From NCBI GenBank assembly GCA_037179385.1, contig CM074189.1, positions 19,513,020 through 19,577,019 of the forward strand: a DNA stretch of 64,000 nucleotides, given 5' to 3'. The translations under genes and the position numbers were made by a program. The notes beneath the pieces are model-generated. The model worked only from the letters and a program-made list of their open reading frames with translations, had not been told where the DNA came from and ran no database searches. This DNA is from Holothuria scabra. Lineage: Eukaryota > Echinodermata > Holothuroidea > Aspidochirotida > Holothuriidae. Every line of letters starts with the position of its first letter. Position 1 is the stretch's first letter. Of the stretch, positions 36,697-51,600 are shown one piece after another.

Positions 36697-39600
36697 CTGT
36701 ATATAAAGAAACAGTACATTCTGTGAGTCAAATTCTCAGATAAACCATCATTTACATGCAAAAATCAGGGGGGTTTCACACAATATCAGAGAAGCTTGTA
36801 GAATTACATGCAACTTAATGGGGGAAACCCTTCTTGAATCAGGGAGGTTTTCAAATTTGTTAGTCCTAATGTACACAAATTCTTGAATTTTCAGGAAACC
36901 TTCTTGAGATTCATAGAGGGTAGACATCTCTGCATTCTCTGCGAGGGTAGCAACAGACCTTCATGTAAACCCAGGTGAAGAAATTAGACAAAAAGAGAAT
37001 TTAAGTCCCCACAAAACTGGAGAAAAGTAGGGCAAGGTCAGAGTACAAGTGGATTCAGCCATAGAATTAACCCCCTAGGGTGCATTATCATATTCTAATG
37101 TACATGCTTAAGAGTTCTTTAACCTTGTTCATTCATACAAAAGAACACTTTGATTGAGAAGACTGCTGCCAAAGAAAATCTTGTTTGTAAATAATCACTG
37201 TTGTAGGTTCTGTGTCATTCCAAATGCTACAAAGTATCACAAAACAATGCAGAAATGATAAAGCAACAGAGAAAATGAAGTTAAATCACAACCTGGGTAG
37301 GGGGAGGGGGGGAGAAGGGGGCATGGTTAAAGGCGTACTCCTCCCACCCAAGACAGTTCCAATTCTCCTAACCTACTTCCTTCAAGCCCCTCCCACATCT
37401 GTCAAAAACTCATCCTCATCTCTGTTTATTGCTCCAAGATGAGTATACAAGATTCCAATGTGTAATCTTCTCTTCTTCTTGCAAAGTACGGTGAAACATC
37501 CAGCGAAGGACAATAGTACACCACGCATGTGCGGTGCAGTCGGTCAAGCCCTCAGTAATCAAGTAATCAAAACACTCTCAGCAGAGTACATGTTGTGCCA
37601 TTTGAAATAGAGTATTCCACATTTTTTTGAATTTGCTGTCAATAAAAGAACTCTGCCAATTGAGAATTTCTATGGACTCTAACAAAAATTGCAGTGTGGG
37701 TGAGAATTGACTGCCTTTAAAGTTTCCAGCTGAACATCTCCTCTTAACCAAACCTTACATTTGTGGACATACTAATCCTAATCCTTTGTCTTTCAGACTT
37801 GCAATCCAGCAAGAACGGTCCCCCCCCCCCCCTTTCTTCCATAGCATGCTTTAATTATTGAAGACCAATCTATAAGCATTGGAAATACTATCTATGCATC
37901 AGCAAATTTTGAACTAGGACATCCAAGAGGAGCTCACATGGTTAAGTGTACTGCAGTTTCTCCTATTTAATACAATATCCTTTAAATGGAAAAAGCTTTA
38001 ACTGAAGAATTTCTAGACAAAAGTATGGACATTTCTCATGGATGATGACTTCCTGTCACTCAAACTTCCTCTTTTGGCCACACCAACCCCCATCCTCTTC
38101 TCACAAATTACCATCCACAAGGGTAAACACTCATGATGAAATACTTCTTGACTACTTACCTCACAGGAGTGGTTGATAAACCTGGCAGCATTCCCATGCA
38201 TGGTAGCATCCACAACCTCATAGTCATCAATGCGGAACATGTAACAGCCAATACCCTGCAGTAAAAAGGGAGAGAAATACAACAATGCTTTATTAACTTG
38301 AAATCTCTGTTGTTGTGTAAAGGTATGTACTCTATAACTTATCAAAGGAATATTATGTTCCATAAACAAGCTATTTGTAACTGGCAAAATCATTTTCATG
38401 CCACAAATGGTTCCCTTCACAAAAACCCCCACCTGCTCTACCCACCCACCCCATCTGCTACACCTATCACCCCATCTACTACACCTATCCCCCCAACTGC
38501 TCCACCCCCCTCCCCACCTGCTCTCTTCTACCAAAATCAAATCAACAACCTCTTCCCCTTGCAGATCCCAACTAATTATCTTTTTACCCAACTCTGTTCA
38601 ACTAATAAAGGCTATCAGAATTTTTTATGGATTGAGTTGACAAACTTTATACAGTATGTGTCCATGTGGGACTGTTCAGGTGAGACATGTCCTGGGGTGT
38701 TTCTCCCATAAAGTTCATGGGAAATAACCTGGGTACATATGAATGGGGTAAGATTTAAGTCCTAAAATTAACCAAGATAAAATACTTTCCAATGTTGAGG
38801 CTTGATCATAAATTTGGAAAGGGGGATGGGGTTCCTCCATTAGCTCGAAATAATATGCAACATAAAAAGTCAACAATTTGCCAAAAGATGTTGCATACTC
38901 TGGCATGGAGTTTTGAGACAGTTTGTGGAATTGATAGGGTAAGTGAAAAAGCCCAAAAAATTTAGAATCCCGATACTGTGGTAATGTTTGCATGAGTACT
39001 AGGTTTTACCAGTCTTTAAAGCCTCTCACACCGTTGCCCTTAGCAGACATGCCCAAAGAAGCAAATTTCAAATTCCCACAAACCATGACTACACTTCGGA
39101 CTTACAAACAATGTCTGCTCAACCAAAATAATAATCAAACATCTCACCTTGCTCTCATAAAACTTTTCTCTCTTCTCTGTGAGGATGGACCTTATGACAC
39201 TTCCACTGTACTCAATCACCATCTCACCGGGTTCTATGGGTCTTCGACAGAACAAACCACGGCCATGAATATGCGACCTGAAATACAACAATACAATTTG
39301 TACGTTTAACTATTACCTAAGTTGTTCCTTAGCATGTGCCGCATGTACGATTTGAAAATCAAGCTCACTTATTTCAAGATTCACAGCAAATTGTTTGTTC
39401 CACTGGCAGGCTACAGCCTTGTTCAAGATTGCATCTACTACACTTCTCCTACCAATATCTTTCTTCAAAAGAATACTGTGGTAAACATGAAGGGGAATTA
39501 TCATACCTGTATGCACCTACTGCTTCCTTGGCTGTTTGCTTCAAGTGTCGGAACCTCATTGCCATTGGCAAGTCAGTAATACTTGTGAATCGTCTGTAAA

Positions 39601-42600
39601 GATAAAATCATGAAAATCCATAAATTACGTATGTCTCCATAAATAACATTTCCAATAAGTCACCCTCTAAACAAGCATTATTGAATCTAAAGTTACAGCT
39701 ATAAAGAAGGCTTTCAAAGTGACCATCAAATGCCAGTTTCCTTAATTTTGTACCATTGTACATAGCTTTTTTGGTAACAGGCATTTTCATTTCATCACAA
39801 TTATAGGCTTACTTACAGTCTAAACTTTCACTTGTTTTATCTCCTGCTGCAAAGCCCTTCTTTTATCCCACAAACATTTACTAAATGTTAAGAAATCTTA
39901 CATCGACCAAATGAACAACTTAATTATTTGAAGACCTTGTTTAATGGCAACTTGAAGGTAGAAAGACAGAGTGAGTATTAGAAAGGCATTTGAACCCCCA
40001 AAGCCCCTTAAAAGAATGAGTGTGAGGCATCATTGACCAGAGTGTGCCCTAGAATTTTCATCTACCTCCATTACACAAGGACTCTTTTGGAGGGAATTGG
40101 GAGAACAATTTCAGGAATTTTGTCTTCATTTACAAAAATATTCTCTCTGATAATGTATCATTGCAAAGAACAACCATGGGTGATTTGCATAATTTGAGCC
40201 CATTTTATATGCAAATAAGCAAATTAGGCCCAAAATAATACAGAATAGTTTTGCTTACAGAGATCTTGATAGGATGCAGTGTTAGAAGTATACTTCTCTC
40301 GAACAGCTGCAGAAAATTCATACATATTATTGAAAGAGAGATGAAATTAATGAGAAAAGATCCAAGAATCCTGTTGTTTATAAAAACAGCTATCTAACGT
40401 CTAGGCAAAACTGCAGGATTACCTTGATGCTTTAGGTTGGTGACCTTCGTCTTCTGCTTGCTCCGTCTCTTTATGACAAGGATGGATGCGATGTTGTGAG
40501 GCAAGGAAACTGAAAATATCATGATTGAGCTTAGCTCGGAATACTTCTGCTCGTGCACACCCGTGAGGGTTGATGGGAAGTTCCTGCGTTGAAGGAGAGA
40601 AGACAGAAATCAATGCCTTCATATGAGGCTAATAACATACAGAACGTAATTTAAAACATTGGTGAGTCAGAAACACAATTCACTTCATTCTGGTGATAAC
40701 ATTACATTACCTCCCAACCCATAATACAATACATTAAATCAAAGGGTTGATGTTTAGGTGTATGTTTCACTATGGCACTGGTGTCCTACAAAATGGCATA
40801 TATTTCAAACACATCTTTTCGTCAAATCAGAGAATGTGTTTGAACCAACCCAATGCTTTCTTATACGACTTTAGTGAAGAGTTACCGTTGCAATCTTTAA
40901 CAGCATGGAGAAAAACCATGATGTTTCACTTCGTAGTGTTTTTATTTTCACATGTAGGTACCTTTAAAGAAAGAGACTCATTGAAAACTAGGCAAGACCA
41001 ATCGAAATGGATCTCATGTTTAAACATCTTTTTTTCTGGGGCATTCCCTTTTCAAAAAGCCAATGCAACCATTACAGAGTACACTGCTAAGGCCTGTATG
41101 TTAATCAGGGTTCTTGTCAATTTTTTTTAATCAAACCGGGCAGAGATGGAATTTTTCAATGCCAGGGCATGTCGCTCCACAGGTTGAGAACAGCACAGAG
41201 ATGTTGGATAACAGATATTGACTTCAAAGATAATATTCCCTATTGCACTTTGGAGCAGAAAGAGTATTGACAAAGGTGCATGTGTTACACATGTAAGTAT
41301 TGATGTTAAAATGGTCATAACAGGTATACCCAATTACTTACCCTTGCCTGATCTGCCAATTGCTACTTTTGGAAGAAGGATCTGTCCATTTTATTGACAT
41401 GTTCTGGGGCCGTTATATTGGTCCAGCACAGCTTCTTAGTGTATCATGCATGTGTGACATTCAAAAATAATTGCTCCTTATGTCATGCATTCAAATCTAA
41501 CCAAGAAGTCATTTTCTACAATTTTTTCTTGAACAATGAAATGCTCCTACCTACCCCTCACCCCTCCCTCCTTCCAAGCTTCTGCTTCACTCAGTAGCCT
41601 CTCCCAACACTAGTTTAATGGAACAGGGATGAGCCTGAGACTTCTAAAAAAGAGGAAATTGAGAGGCAGACACAGGGGTTGGGGGCCCAAGGGGCAAGCT
41701 AAAAGGCCCCTAGTGGCATTGATGTCATTATAATTGACTTCCGACTGAATAAAACTCCAAGGGCTGTTTGAACATGTTTAATGGCTGAGATTTATAAGAC
41801 ATATACGACAGAGAATTTGGGGGTATTTGGCACAAAAAAGAGGAAGGAAAAAAAGAGGAAATTCCCTCTCAAATCAGGAAGTATCTTGTGCCTGATGGAA
41901 TGAATACTCACTGGTTCAACTTCCACATCTCTGGGTGCATGGAACTTAAACCTATATTTCTGACAGTTCCTGGCTCCATACAGCTGCTCAGTGAGAAAGA
42001 CTATGGCATCTTGCTTGACCCCCAGTATCTTCAAAAAATCCACTCCTAGAAAATTTAACACAAATAATACTTGAATGGAACCACTCAAAAAATTTTGCAA
42101 AAATGATTTCATTTATGCTTTTTATAAATGCTCCCAATAGTTAAAATGAACTTTTTCAACTAGTCCTTCACAGCTATGTTGTAAGCACCTTTTGATGGGA
42201 ATTTATTTTTGTAGTGCTATCAACAATGCAGTTGAACAACACTGAGATTGATCGCTTCAAACAGTATGGACCTTATGCTCAATTTACGCTTCATAGAGAA
42301 ATCACGAATGTCTCCGTCCCGTGAGACAAAGTCCATTTATGTCCTACTTACATGTACACTCATTATTCTGCACTGCATCATTTGGACATTGCATAGTGGT
42401 TTATAACAGGGCCCTACACCAATCCTTTCCACCTTTAAAACTGACCAAGGAGCAAATGGCCAATGAGGTATTTCATGAAATTAAAAAGCAGGTATAAAAA
42501 TTTCAAGAACACTTTCTTCAAAACTTTGTCCCTTCCAAAAGGATCTAAAAAAGCATCTTCCCTGACCTTTATTTCCTTTCTCTTCAAATTGCCCTCTCCC

Positions 42601-45600
42601 CTTCCCCCACCTTTTACCCTTTATCTTACATTGTCAATTCGCCTTACCTGAGAAAGACAGTGGCTTCATTTTAGCTTGTATCCTTTGTTCTTGCACAAGT
42701 TCCATGACCTTTGACCACACTTCTTCCATGCTCAGTCCCTTGGCCTCAAAACCATCATCACTTTTTATTTCATACACAAGGTGAGGTTTACTGGTGTCTG
42801 CTGGAGGGGCTTGGCCTCTCTTCTCCTCCAACTGCATAAGAGACAGGAGGGTGGACGTGGTACCATTATCAGGACTGAGGAAAGAATCTGCAGATAAAAC
42901 AAACAAAATATGTTTACACAGCCTGTCAAAAGATCTGAGATTTTGAAATGTATCTTGTTCTTTAATACCAATACACCAATTCAAAGTTTCCCTCTACGCA
43001 TGCGTTCATGACCTTTCTGAACAAGTCAACTGGTAACAAAACATCTTAGCGCAGGTCAACTGGTAATAAAACAACCCAGTGCTGTGACAGCTGTGCATAG
43101 CACATTGTTTTTACGTGTGTTTACATCTTGCCATCAGCTGAAACACACACAAAATGTTACCCATTGACCTTTGGCTTATTGCGCAATACTGCTCCATGAA
43201 AAACTTTGAATTGGTCAATTATGAAAGCACATAGATCTATAATCTTCAATAGCCACTGGAAGAAAATTTTATGACTTGCAAAAATCAATTTAAACCAATT
43301 CATAATATTTGAAAACACCAACTGAGGGATAGATGGACAGCCAGACAAAAAGGAGACAGACAGATGAAAAGAGAGGCAAGAAAAAGTCAAGGTGTCAACC
43401 ACAGTCTCACGTATTGACAAATAACAAGTCAAAAAATTATACTAATAGATGGGTCAAAAGGCTACAGTCACTATGGCAACTGCATCACTTGTGTGTGCAT
43501 ATGCATGGCTACACTTACCAATAACTGCGGTGTTTACAGCAGTTATAGATATGCAAGTCCAAATGGGTACTTCAGACTACAACTTCCATGAAGTTAATCT
43601 TTGATCCATCCCATGATGCATTGCAACTGCATGCAAACATTTCCCAGTTCATCCGTTAATTTTAAATTTTTAATTCTGATTCTTTGCAAGAATTTGTTTG
43701 CTATAGATAATCAACTTTTACATATCATGGGGGAATGAAATCCACCAAATTTTGGGAAATTTCCATTCAAATCAGATTTGTATCAATTAAGATGTCAGCA
43801 AATGAAGCATGAATAGGACCTCCCAATGAGAAAGTGAAGCTCATAAATTTACTCTGCCTCTCACCCAATCACATTCTTCCCAAAAACAGGGTTGGTGAGG
43901 TCAAAATGGTAGTAAACTTCACAGGAAAACAAATGACTGCTCTTTAAAAATGGGGATATGACATAAGTGCTTGCTTCAAGTTCACTTTGTCAAGAAAATA
44001 TGACAACTGAACCAGCTGGTATCTTGACAATCACACATCAGATTCAAATGTAAATTTCACCAAATTGCTTAGAATGTTTATCTCTCTGATATATCAAAAC
44101 TTGATTTGTGCTTAGATCCTTTTTCAATAAAATATAGACTCACCTGTGTCCTCTACTGGGTCAGGTGATAGGATATTTGTCGTTGGTACAGACGTTGGAT
44201 CACATATATCACCAACCTCAGCAGAGGCGGTGTCTCCTGATGACTGGAATGGTCTTGTGGTGTTAGAAGTCAATGGTGACGCCATGTCTTCCTGCTGGCC
44301 GGGCATACCAAGGGTAGGATTTTTAATCCTAGGTCCTTTGCGTACTCCAGATTTAAAGCTAGCCGATCTACCTCCCCTAGTAGGTTTGGTCATGGAATGA
44401 GTTCGTCCATACACGTCAAAACACATAGATTTCTTTTCTCTGGCAGCTTCCTGCAAAAGTGTGTTTTGTTGCTCTAAAACAGCCCTAAGAGCCCTCAATG
44501 CAGGATTGGTTAAGGCTGATGCTGATGTTGGTGGCAGTGTGTCAGGATTTACGCCTGGTATCTGAGGGGCGACACCAAGTGCATGTGCATTCACACCAAT
44601 GTTTTGAGTTAGATTCAGTACTGTTATTGGACTAGACAGGACAGTAGGACGTGAAGGGCTCAGGTTCACCATAACTTGTGGCAAAGGTGTAATGACCCGG
44701 TTTGGTACCGCATTATGGAGTGTCACTGGAGATATAATCGGACTTGACACCAAGCCCTGTGGCGACAATGGTGCCACTATTGGATTCCCCACCACATTAG
44801 GCAATGAAGCGACCCCTTGATTTGCTAGCAGACTTGGTACAGATATAGGTGTTACCAAAGGACTCGTTACAATTCCTGATGGAGATAATGGAGCAACTAC
44901 AGGACCAGTTAATACATTCTGAGGAGAGAGAGGTGATAAAATGGGATTACCAAGTACAGCCGGTGGAGACAATGGCGTGACAACCTGGTTTGTAACTAAT
45001 GTATGGGATGTGTGTCCGGTGGTTACACAAGCTTGTCTGAGAGCTGGTATAACCTGATTAGAGATTGAAGGTTGTGCATTAAGTCTGATAACGTTGATAG
45101 GTTGCTGAGGTCTTACGCAGACATTACTCTGCACCTGTTTGGGGACAGTATGACACTGAACAATGGCCTTGTGTGGTGCTGGAACCGGCTCCTGAGAGTA
45201 TTTCCGTGAGTTTCCTCTTAGTATGCTGGCTCTTGACCGAGGTCTAGTTGCAGTGGGTGAACTTTTGGGTGGAATGTAAGAATTGGCATTTTGTCCTTCT
45301 TGTAATGCTTTGAAAACATTGGTATTTATTTGTGATTCCTTCTGTGGTGGACTTTGACTCTTAAATTTTGCTCCCATGGCTGAAGGACTTACACAAGTGG
45401 ACAATGGATAAATTCCTGCTGGATTTGCTAGTTGAGCTGCTTGCTCTGGTGAAAGCCGTCTCTCAGTTGGTGACTGACTTGTGCTTCTCCTTGTCTGTTC
45501 TGACTTACTCTTATCAAAGCTGGCTAAAAAGCTATCTTGGAAAGTCTGTGCTGATGGACCATTTGCACTGAAGTTGCTCAAAGGTTTTAAATTCTTGACT

Positions 45601-48600
45601 AAAGAAAGACCATATCCCGTGCTCTTAACAAGATCAGGGGTCCTCACCACCACAAACTTGCTGACGTTCCTTTTACTTCCTTTAGCAGCTGTTGCCTGAG
45701 AGCATAAGAGGTTCACCTCAGAAGGAGAAAGGCTCCTGGACTTACTAGCCTCTGAATTTTTACTGGTAAAATTTCTTTCGTGATTGAAGCCCGAAGCAAC
45801 ATTGGAAGAATTGAATAATAATGTTGATTGTGTAGCAACCCTTTGAGGGGAATAGTTGTGTGAACTTATAACAGGATGATGTGCATCTGCATCTGTTCTA
45901 TGAGATAATGCATGTCTCTTAGAAGGACCTGAGTTAACTGTTTCATTATTTGCACATAAATTATTGCTATTTATAGAAGAATCATACGACAGTTTTCTTT
46001 TCACTGGGATTTTATCCATTGACAAGTCCGACATAGTTTCACTAGAGATCACACTACCCTTTTGGGTATTACTGTTTATTCTCTCAAAGACATCATCTGT
46101 CCTATCACACCCTTTCTCTGTCAAATGAGACACTTGTCCAGTCTTAGCGGACTGTGACAATTTTTCTTTTTCCTCTGTCATTTTCCTCCTATCAGGCAGT
46201 TTTTCTGTAGAGAGGGGTACTTCCACCACTCCTCCAGATACTTTGCCTGCAGTACCACTCAAGTTTCTAATTTTTTCTGATGCATTGCCCTTCTTCTCGA
46301 CCTCTGAGTCATTTCTTACTTTTCCTGACTCAACTGATACTTTCTTTGAGTCATCAAAAACTTTCCCTGAGTCATCAGACACACTCAACACTTTTCTTGA
46401 CTCTCCAGCATTCAGTCCACTCCCTTTTCTTTCAGACTTCCGCAATTGAACATCTGCTTCCTCTTTCTTCACTTCCTCTGGTTTTATGTCACGTTTACTG
46501 TTCGAAAATTTCTGATCAGTTGAAGTCTTACTAGACGATGATGACGATGCCAGTCTGGCACTTCTCCTTGTACGTGGTGGTGAAACAACCTTCTCTGTCC
46601 GTGGTGGTGATCCTACCACTTCTGCATTTGATTCATCCTTATGTTTGACTTTTGGTGGCCTCCCCCGTTTTCGAGTTGGCCCCTTTAAATTAACTTCCTC
46701 AATAGGATTTTCCTTACTGGCTCTGTTGGAACCACCACTCTTAGGGGTAACACCAGATCTTCTTTTCCTAGCAGTTCCAGCACCCTCACCCTCTTTATCA
46801 ACCTCTCCCTCCCCGGGCGTCTCTCCCAACACCTTTGTTCCCTCAGTCAACTCCTCACCAGTCGTTCCTCCTTGTCCTTCAGTATTTACAACCCGCAGAA
46901 TACGAGAAGATGTAGTGCGCATAGGGTACTTTTTCCTCCCAGGTGGAGTCATTTCAAAAGTGTCAAGTTGCTCCTCTGGTACAAAAGTATCAAATTTTAG
47001 CTTCTCTGCTGCCTTTTTCTTAGTACCCTTGAGGGAAGATTGAAGGACACCATCATCTAACTGTTCTGGAGATTTCTTAGTCACCTTCCCTGCAGATGGA
47101 CTTTTACGATCTTCTAACAACTGCTGGATCTCTGAGAAGGCCTCTGCTGTTTCAGCTAAAATTTCAAGATTCTGGGCAAGACCTGCTTCCCTGACAGGAT
47201 CCTCCTTTGTAGGAGACATCACCTGATCCTTGTCCACCACAGGTTCCTTCGTGGTGACACCATCCTTTTCACATTCATCAAGACTTATTACCAGCTTGGG
47301 ACCTGTGAAATCACCACCATTTAGCTGACCTTCGTGCTGGACATGAGTACCTCCTTTTAGTTGAACACTGTCCTCCTTTATTTGTTTGCTTTCCTTTCCA
47401 TGCAGCTTAGAAAGAGGTGTACTAAGATGAGGAACCCCCCTCTGATCATCTGGTGCAGAAGGTATGCCTGAGCAATCCTGAATCTCTTTGCCCTGCTCTT
47501 TATTCATACCATTCTTTACATCAATGGTACCCACTGTGCAATCACCATTCCTTGCATGATTTGTGTCACCACCACAACAAATGATGCCTCCACTTCCAGT
47601 TTTGCTGCTTGCATCTTGTTCAACAGCCATTTCATCCTTAAACACACCACTAGTACCATCAGATAATGTACCATCACCTTCACTTATGGGCGAAGTGGTA
47701 CCACATCCAACTTTTGTACTAGTCTCATATGATTTGCTGTTCTTGCCTGACAGGGCATTCTCTACACTCTGAGAGAGGGCACTTATCTTTTCCTGCAGAT
47801 TATTGATAGCATCACTCCCAGGTCCTCCCTTGTCACCATCCTTAGTACCATCTCCCGATTCTGCAGCATCTGACATAGCAGAATCATCTACAATCTGAAT
47901 GGCAATATCACCACTCAGGTTCAAGGATTCATTGAGGACTAATGTTATCACATCATTTGAAGTGTCAGGGTCACCTGACTGCTCAGCTGACTTGTTCCCA
48001 TCCTCAAGGACAGCAGGTACATTATCCCTCCCAACAGATGACTCGTCAGATCCTGGTTCTGAAACATCCTGACTTAAAGTCAAGTTTGCTGTCTCTAAGT
48101 TGGACATGTTTTCATTCTCATTTCCCTTCGAATCTTGTTTGAGACTTTGGTTCTGAACTGCTGTTGGATCAGAGGTCACTCCTGTCAATTGACCTGAGTT
48201 GATGAGGTCAACCATAGCCTTCATTGCTGAGGACTGCTGATTGATATCTTCAATAGCATCCTCCGGGACTCCAACACTGCTGCTCGTTTCCATGTAGCTG
48301 TCAGGTTCGTTGCAATCTGTTTGGCAAGTTAAAGACGGGTTTTCTTCAGCATCCATCAGCATCAACACTGCCTCTTCGCTCTCTCGTTTACGTGCTGCTT
48401 TGCCTCCAGGGGTGTGAGCAGTGGTGAAGTTGTTCTCGTCATGTTTTTCAATTGGGGTTATTTCAGCCACTTGATCTGCTACTTGTTGCTGTTCAAATAT
48501 TCTAATAGTGTAGACACAACGCTTGCCAGCACTCTTGGTGCTCCAGAATACTCGAGAACATCTGAAAAATAGCAAAAACCAAAAATGAAAAAGAATAAAG

Positions 48601-51600
48601 TAACAGGACAATTATGATATTAAATAGACCTTATGCATGTAATGTCACAGAGCAAAAAGTAGGCACACCTTTGGGTGTAAAACAAACCAATGCCAACAAC
48701 AAAGGCAGACAACTGATTTGTCAGCCAGTCGCATACACACGTAGTTTGCTACACATGCAGGGCGCATTCTTATTCGTGTGTCCACGTGTACCACTGTTTT
48801 GCCCCCCAAGGATGACATCAGTGTGTTGTCAATGCATAAGGTCTATGCATTTCATCTTCATGGATACCAAATTTTCTTGTGATATCACATAGGATAATGT
48901 CTCTTTGAGACCCTACCCTTATTCCAAGCCTCCTGTTCTGAAAACAATATTTCAAAATGACACACACATAAAGTGAATTTATTTTGAGTCAGTCAGTGCC
49001 TTGGGTCAGTCACTGCCTACCAAAAGTACATTCAGGACTCTTTGGCCTTTTCATAAATAAATTCTGATCAAGGAACTTAACAAAAATGACAACAGCTCAA
49101 AATCTGTCAAAAATAAAAATTTAGACGTAATTTCTAAAGGAAACTTGATCAGCCTAGCCTTCATTCAATGTTATGTTAATGAGGTTTTAGACATGACTCC
49201 AATTAGTCGCAGAAATTATTCAAAACACCTCTTTGATTCACTGATAATAGTTCTCTTACACAGTTTGATGATTTTCTTCTATTTCGGCAATGTCATTTCA
49301 ATGAATATATTTTGAAATCACTCTTACGGCCATGGGTACAACTGGGTGACTGACTCAAAGTAAACTTCTTGAAACAAAGGCATCTGAAACTTGTGCTGGG
49401 TATTTCTTTGTCTCTTCAATTTTTGTACATGTAATACCCTCAAACTTGGAGAATTATAGGAAGAAAAGTTTTCGAAAATGTAAAGAAAAATACAAATGGA
49501 ATATTTCTTTTGAGTAAGTGTTTTTGAGGTGAAAATTCTATTGAGTGACCGACTCATGGTAGGACCATGGTACAACCATGCTCCTGTGTTAAGTGTACCA
49601 ATGCACAAAAATGTTTGATGCTCCAAATGAACACTGACCCGGCACCTTATCCCATTTCAGAGAGTGCTTCTCATAAACTGATAATCAAAGGTATGTGATG
49701 AAACAAATAAGAACAGGTTATAATAAATAGCTTAAAATATTAAAAAAGGTTGCAGTTATTGTTGACAGCCTGCAGCAACACAGCTTGTTCCACATTTAGT
49801 TTCAAAAGCAGACATTTAATTTAGAAAAAAATTGTAACAACTCACCTGAAATCAAGTGGGAAAAGAGCCTTGCCCGTGTCTGAGAGAGGTCCTAGCCTGC
49901 CTAGGCTCTCTATCGTTAAGGAACCTACTAGTACGTTTACAGAGAATGGTTCTAGACCCAGGGCCTGGGCACGGTTCCACTTGACATTCTCCAAACTAAC
50001 ACTGACTCGGCGGGCAACTTCAAAATTGTTTTCTATAACCTGTTAGAAGAAGATAACCAGTTGAGTGATTATCTCTGCTGGAGTATGCTTGTCAACCTCA
50101 AGAGGGCAGCATTCCATTTTTGGGATGTGGAGTTAACACATGTAATTTCAAGACAATTAAAAAAGCAATTCCAATAAAACTTACAGGTAAAATCTTCCAC
50201 ATAGATGCAAGACTAGACAGTCTCATTCATACAGGCATTTTTAATTTTCTGGAGATTAATTCCTTATTGCTAAAGACCTCCTCAATTGAAGTTTTTGAAA
50301 ACTGAACATGAAAATCAACCTTACACTGACAGGCTGTGTCTGGAATTTTAAAAGTTTCATCCTAGCGGAAGATAGGTGTTCCTATACCCTTATTCTTCTT
50401 TCTAGGTCAGGACAAATGCCTGGAAGGCTATCCCATCCTGTTACATAATGTGGAACTATGGGCATCAGATAATGCAAACTATACTAGAAATTCTGAATGC
50501 TTAAGGTCAAGAGCTGACTTGTAAAAGAATATACAGAAGGGGAACAGCGTACCTGCTGAGGTAGCAAATTCCAACTGAGTTTGGTACCTGGGTAATGGGA
50601 TTTTTGGTAACATATATTACTAGATGAAAGGTGGTGGCACAAGTATTTACCACTAGTGCAACGAGTAAGCGGGCGAGCAGAGCTTGGAGAGTCAATCAGG
50701 AATTTAGCCACATTATTTCGTAAAAAACTGTGTTTCTCTATAGTTGGTTAGGCAGCAAGGTGCTTATTTGTGGCTCTAAACATGCAGATACTTTAGAGGG
50801 CAGGCTTCATTTTTGAAACATTTTAGCTCTGCAGAAACATCAACAGAAGTTCTAATTACCAGATATGACCCATTCTTGTCTACTGCCACAAATTTGGAGA
50901 GTTAAGGTCAACAACATTAAGGGAATGCATTAATTTGTTTTATATGAAAGGCACCAAATATTTAATTTGGGAAGCACCTTCAAGAAAGACATCTTTCCAC
51001 CAGGAAGATAAGAGTTAAAACTTTAAACAAATTTCAGGTCATGAAAAACCATTACCAACCTCCTGTTTTGCAGATGAACGATGTCGTTCACAATAAACTC
51101 TCTTATCTTCCTGAAATACAGCATTGCTGGTTCTTGCACACATGAAATGAAAGTTCTTTGGACAAAGGTTATGGCAGCAGCCTACGGTAGCTCCCAGGTT
51201 ACTGCAGTATTCACACCTCTGAAATATAGATGGATAAACATCAACTTGGTTACACTGCCAGTTTAGATGGATCATTCTGAATGAGATTTTACAAATTTGA
51301 AAGCTTGAATGCTCAACACAGATAATATATGCAACAACTTTCTTGTCAGGTTTGGCTATCAAACATTTGAGAACTTTTCTGGCATCCATTGCCAGTGATA
51401 ACTGAAAACTTTTATAAGGTTTACCGAGCATGTGTGATCAAGAAGAGTTTAAGTGCAGCTTAATATCAACTTATTGACAGAAGATGACATGAAATGTACA
51501 GTGAGACAGTTCAGAAAAACTTAAGATTCTACAAGATGAGGCACATCTTCCAAGATGTACTTACAGTACCCACAATATATTTTGAAAAATATTTAAAGAA

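Larger units (their letters stand above)
36697..44143 (-). other. KMT2 introns in the SET/FYRC region
   Basis: Introns 36697-38159, 38256-39147, 39278-39506, 39594-40422, 40584-41911, 42046-42647 and 42888-44143. They hold C- or CCACC-rich stretches (about 38425-38520), a G-rich run near 37302 and a poly-C at 37821, but no repeat family or gene I recognise. Confidence 0.6.

Noticed and set aside
38298..38711. Pro/Thr-rich ORF of 137 residues
   Set aside because: Follows from a CCACC-rich low-complexity intron stretch; no splice support.
45368..47043. Plus-strand ORFs inside the giant KMT2 exon
   Set aside because: Mirror readings of biased coding sequence on the opposite strand.
44124..48611. 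The 1495-residue ORF taken as a complete gene with its own Met
   Set aside because: The first 16 codons lie in intron upstream of a clear acceptor, and the last few codons run past a donor. It is one exon of KMT2.
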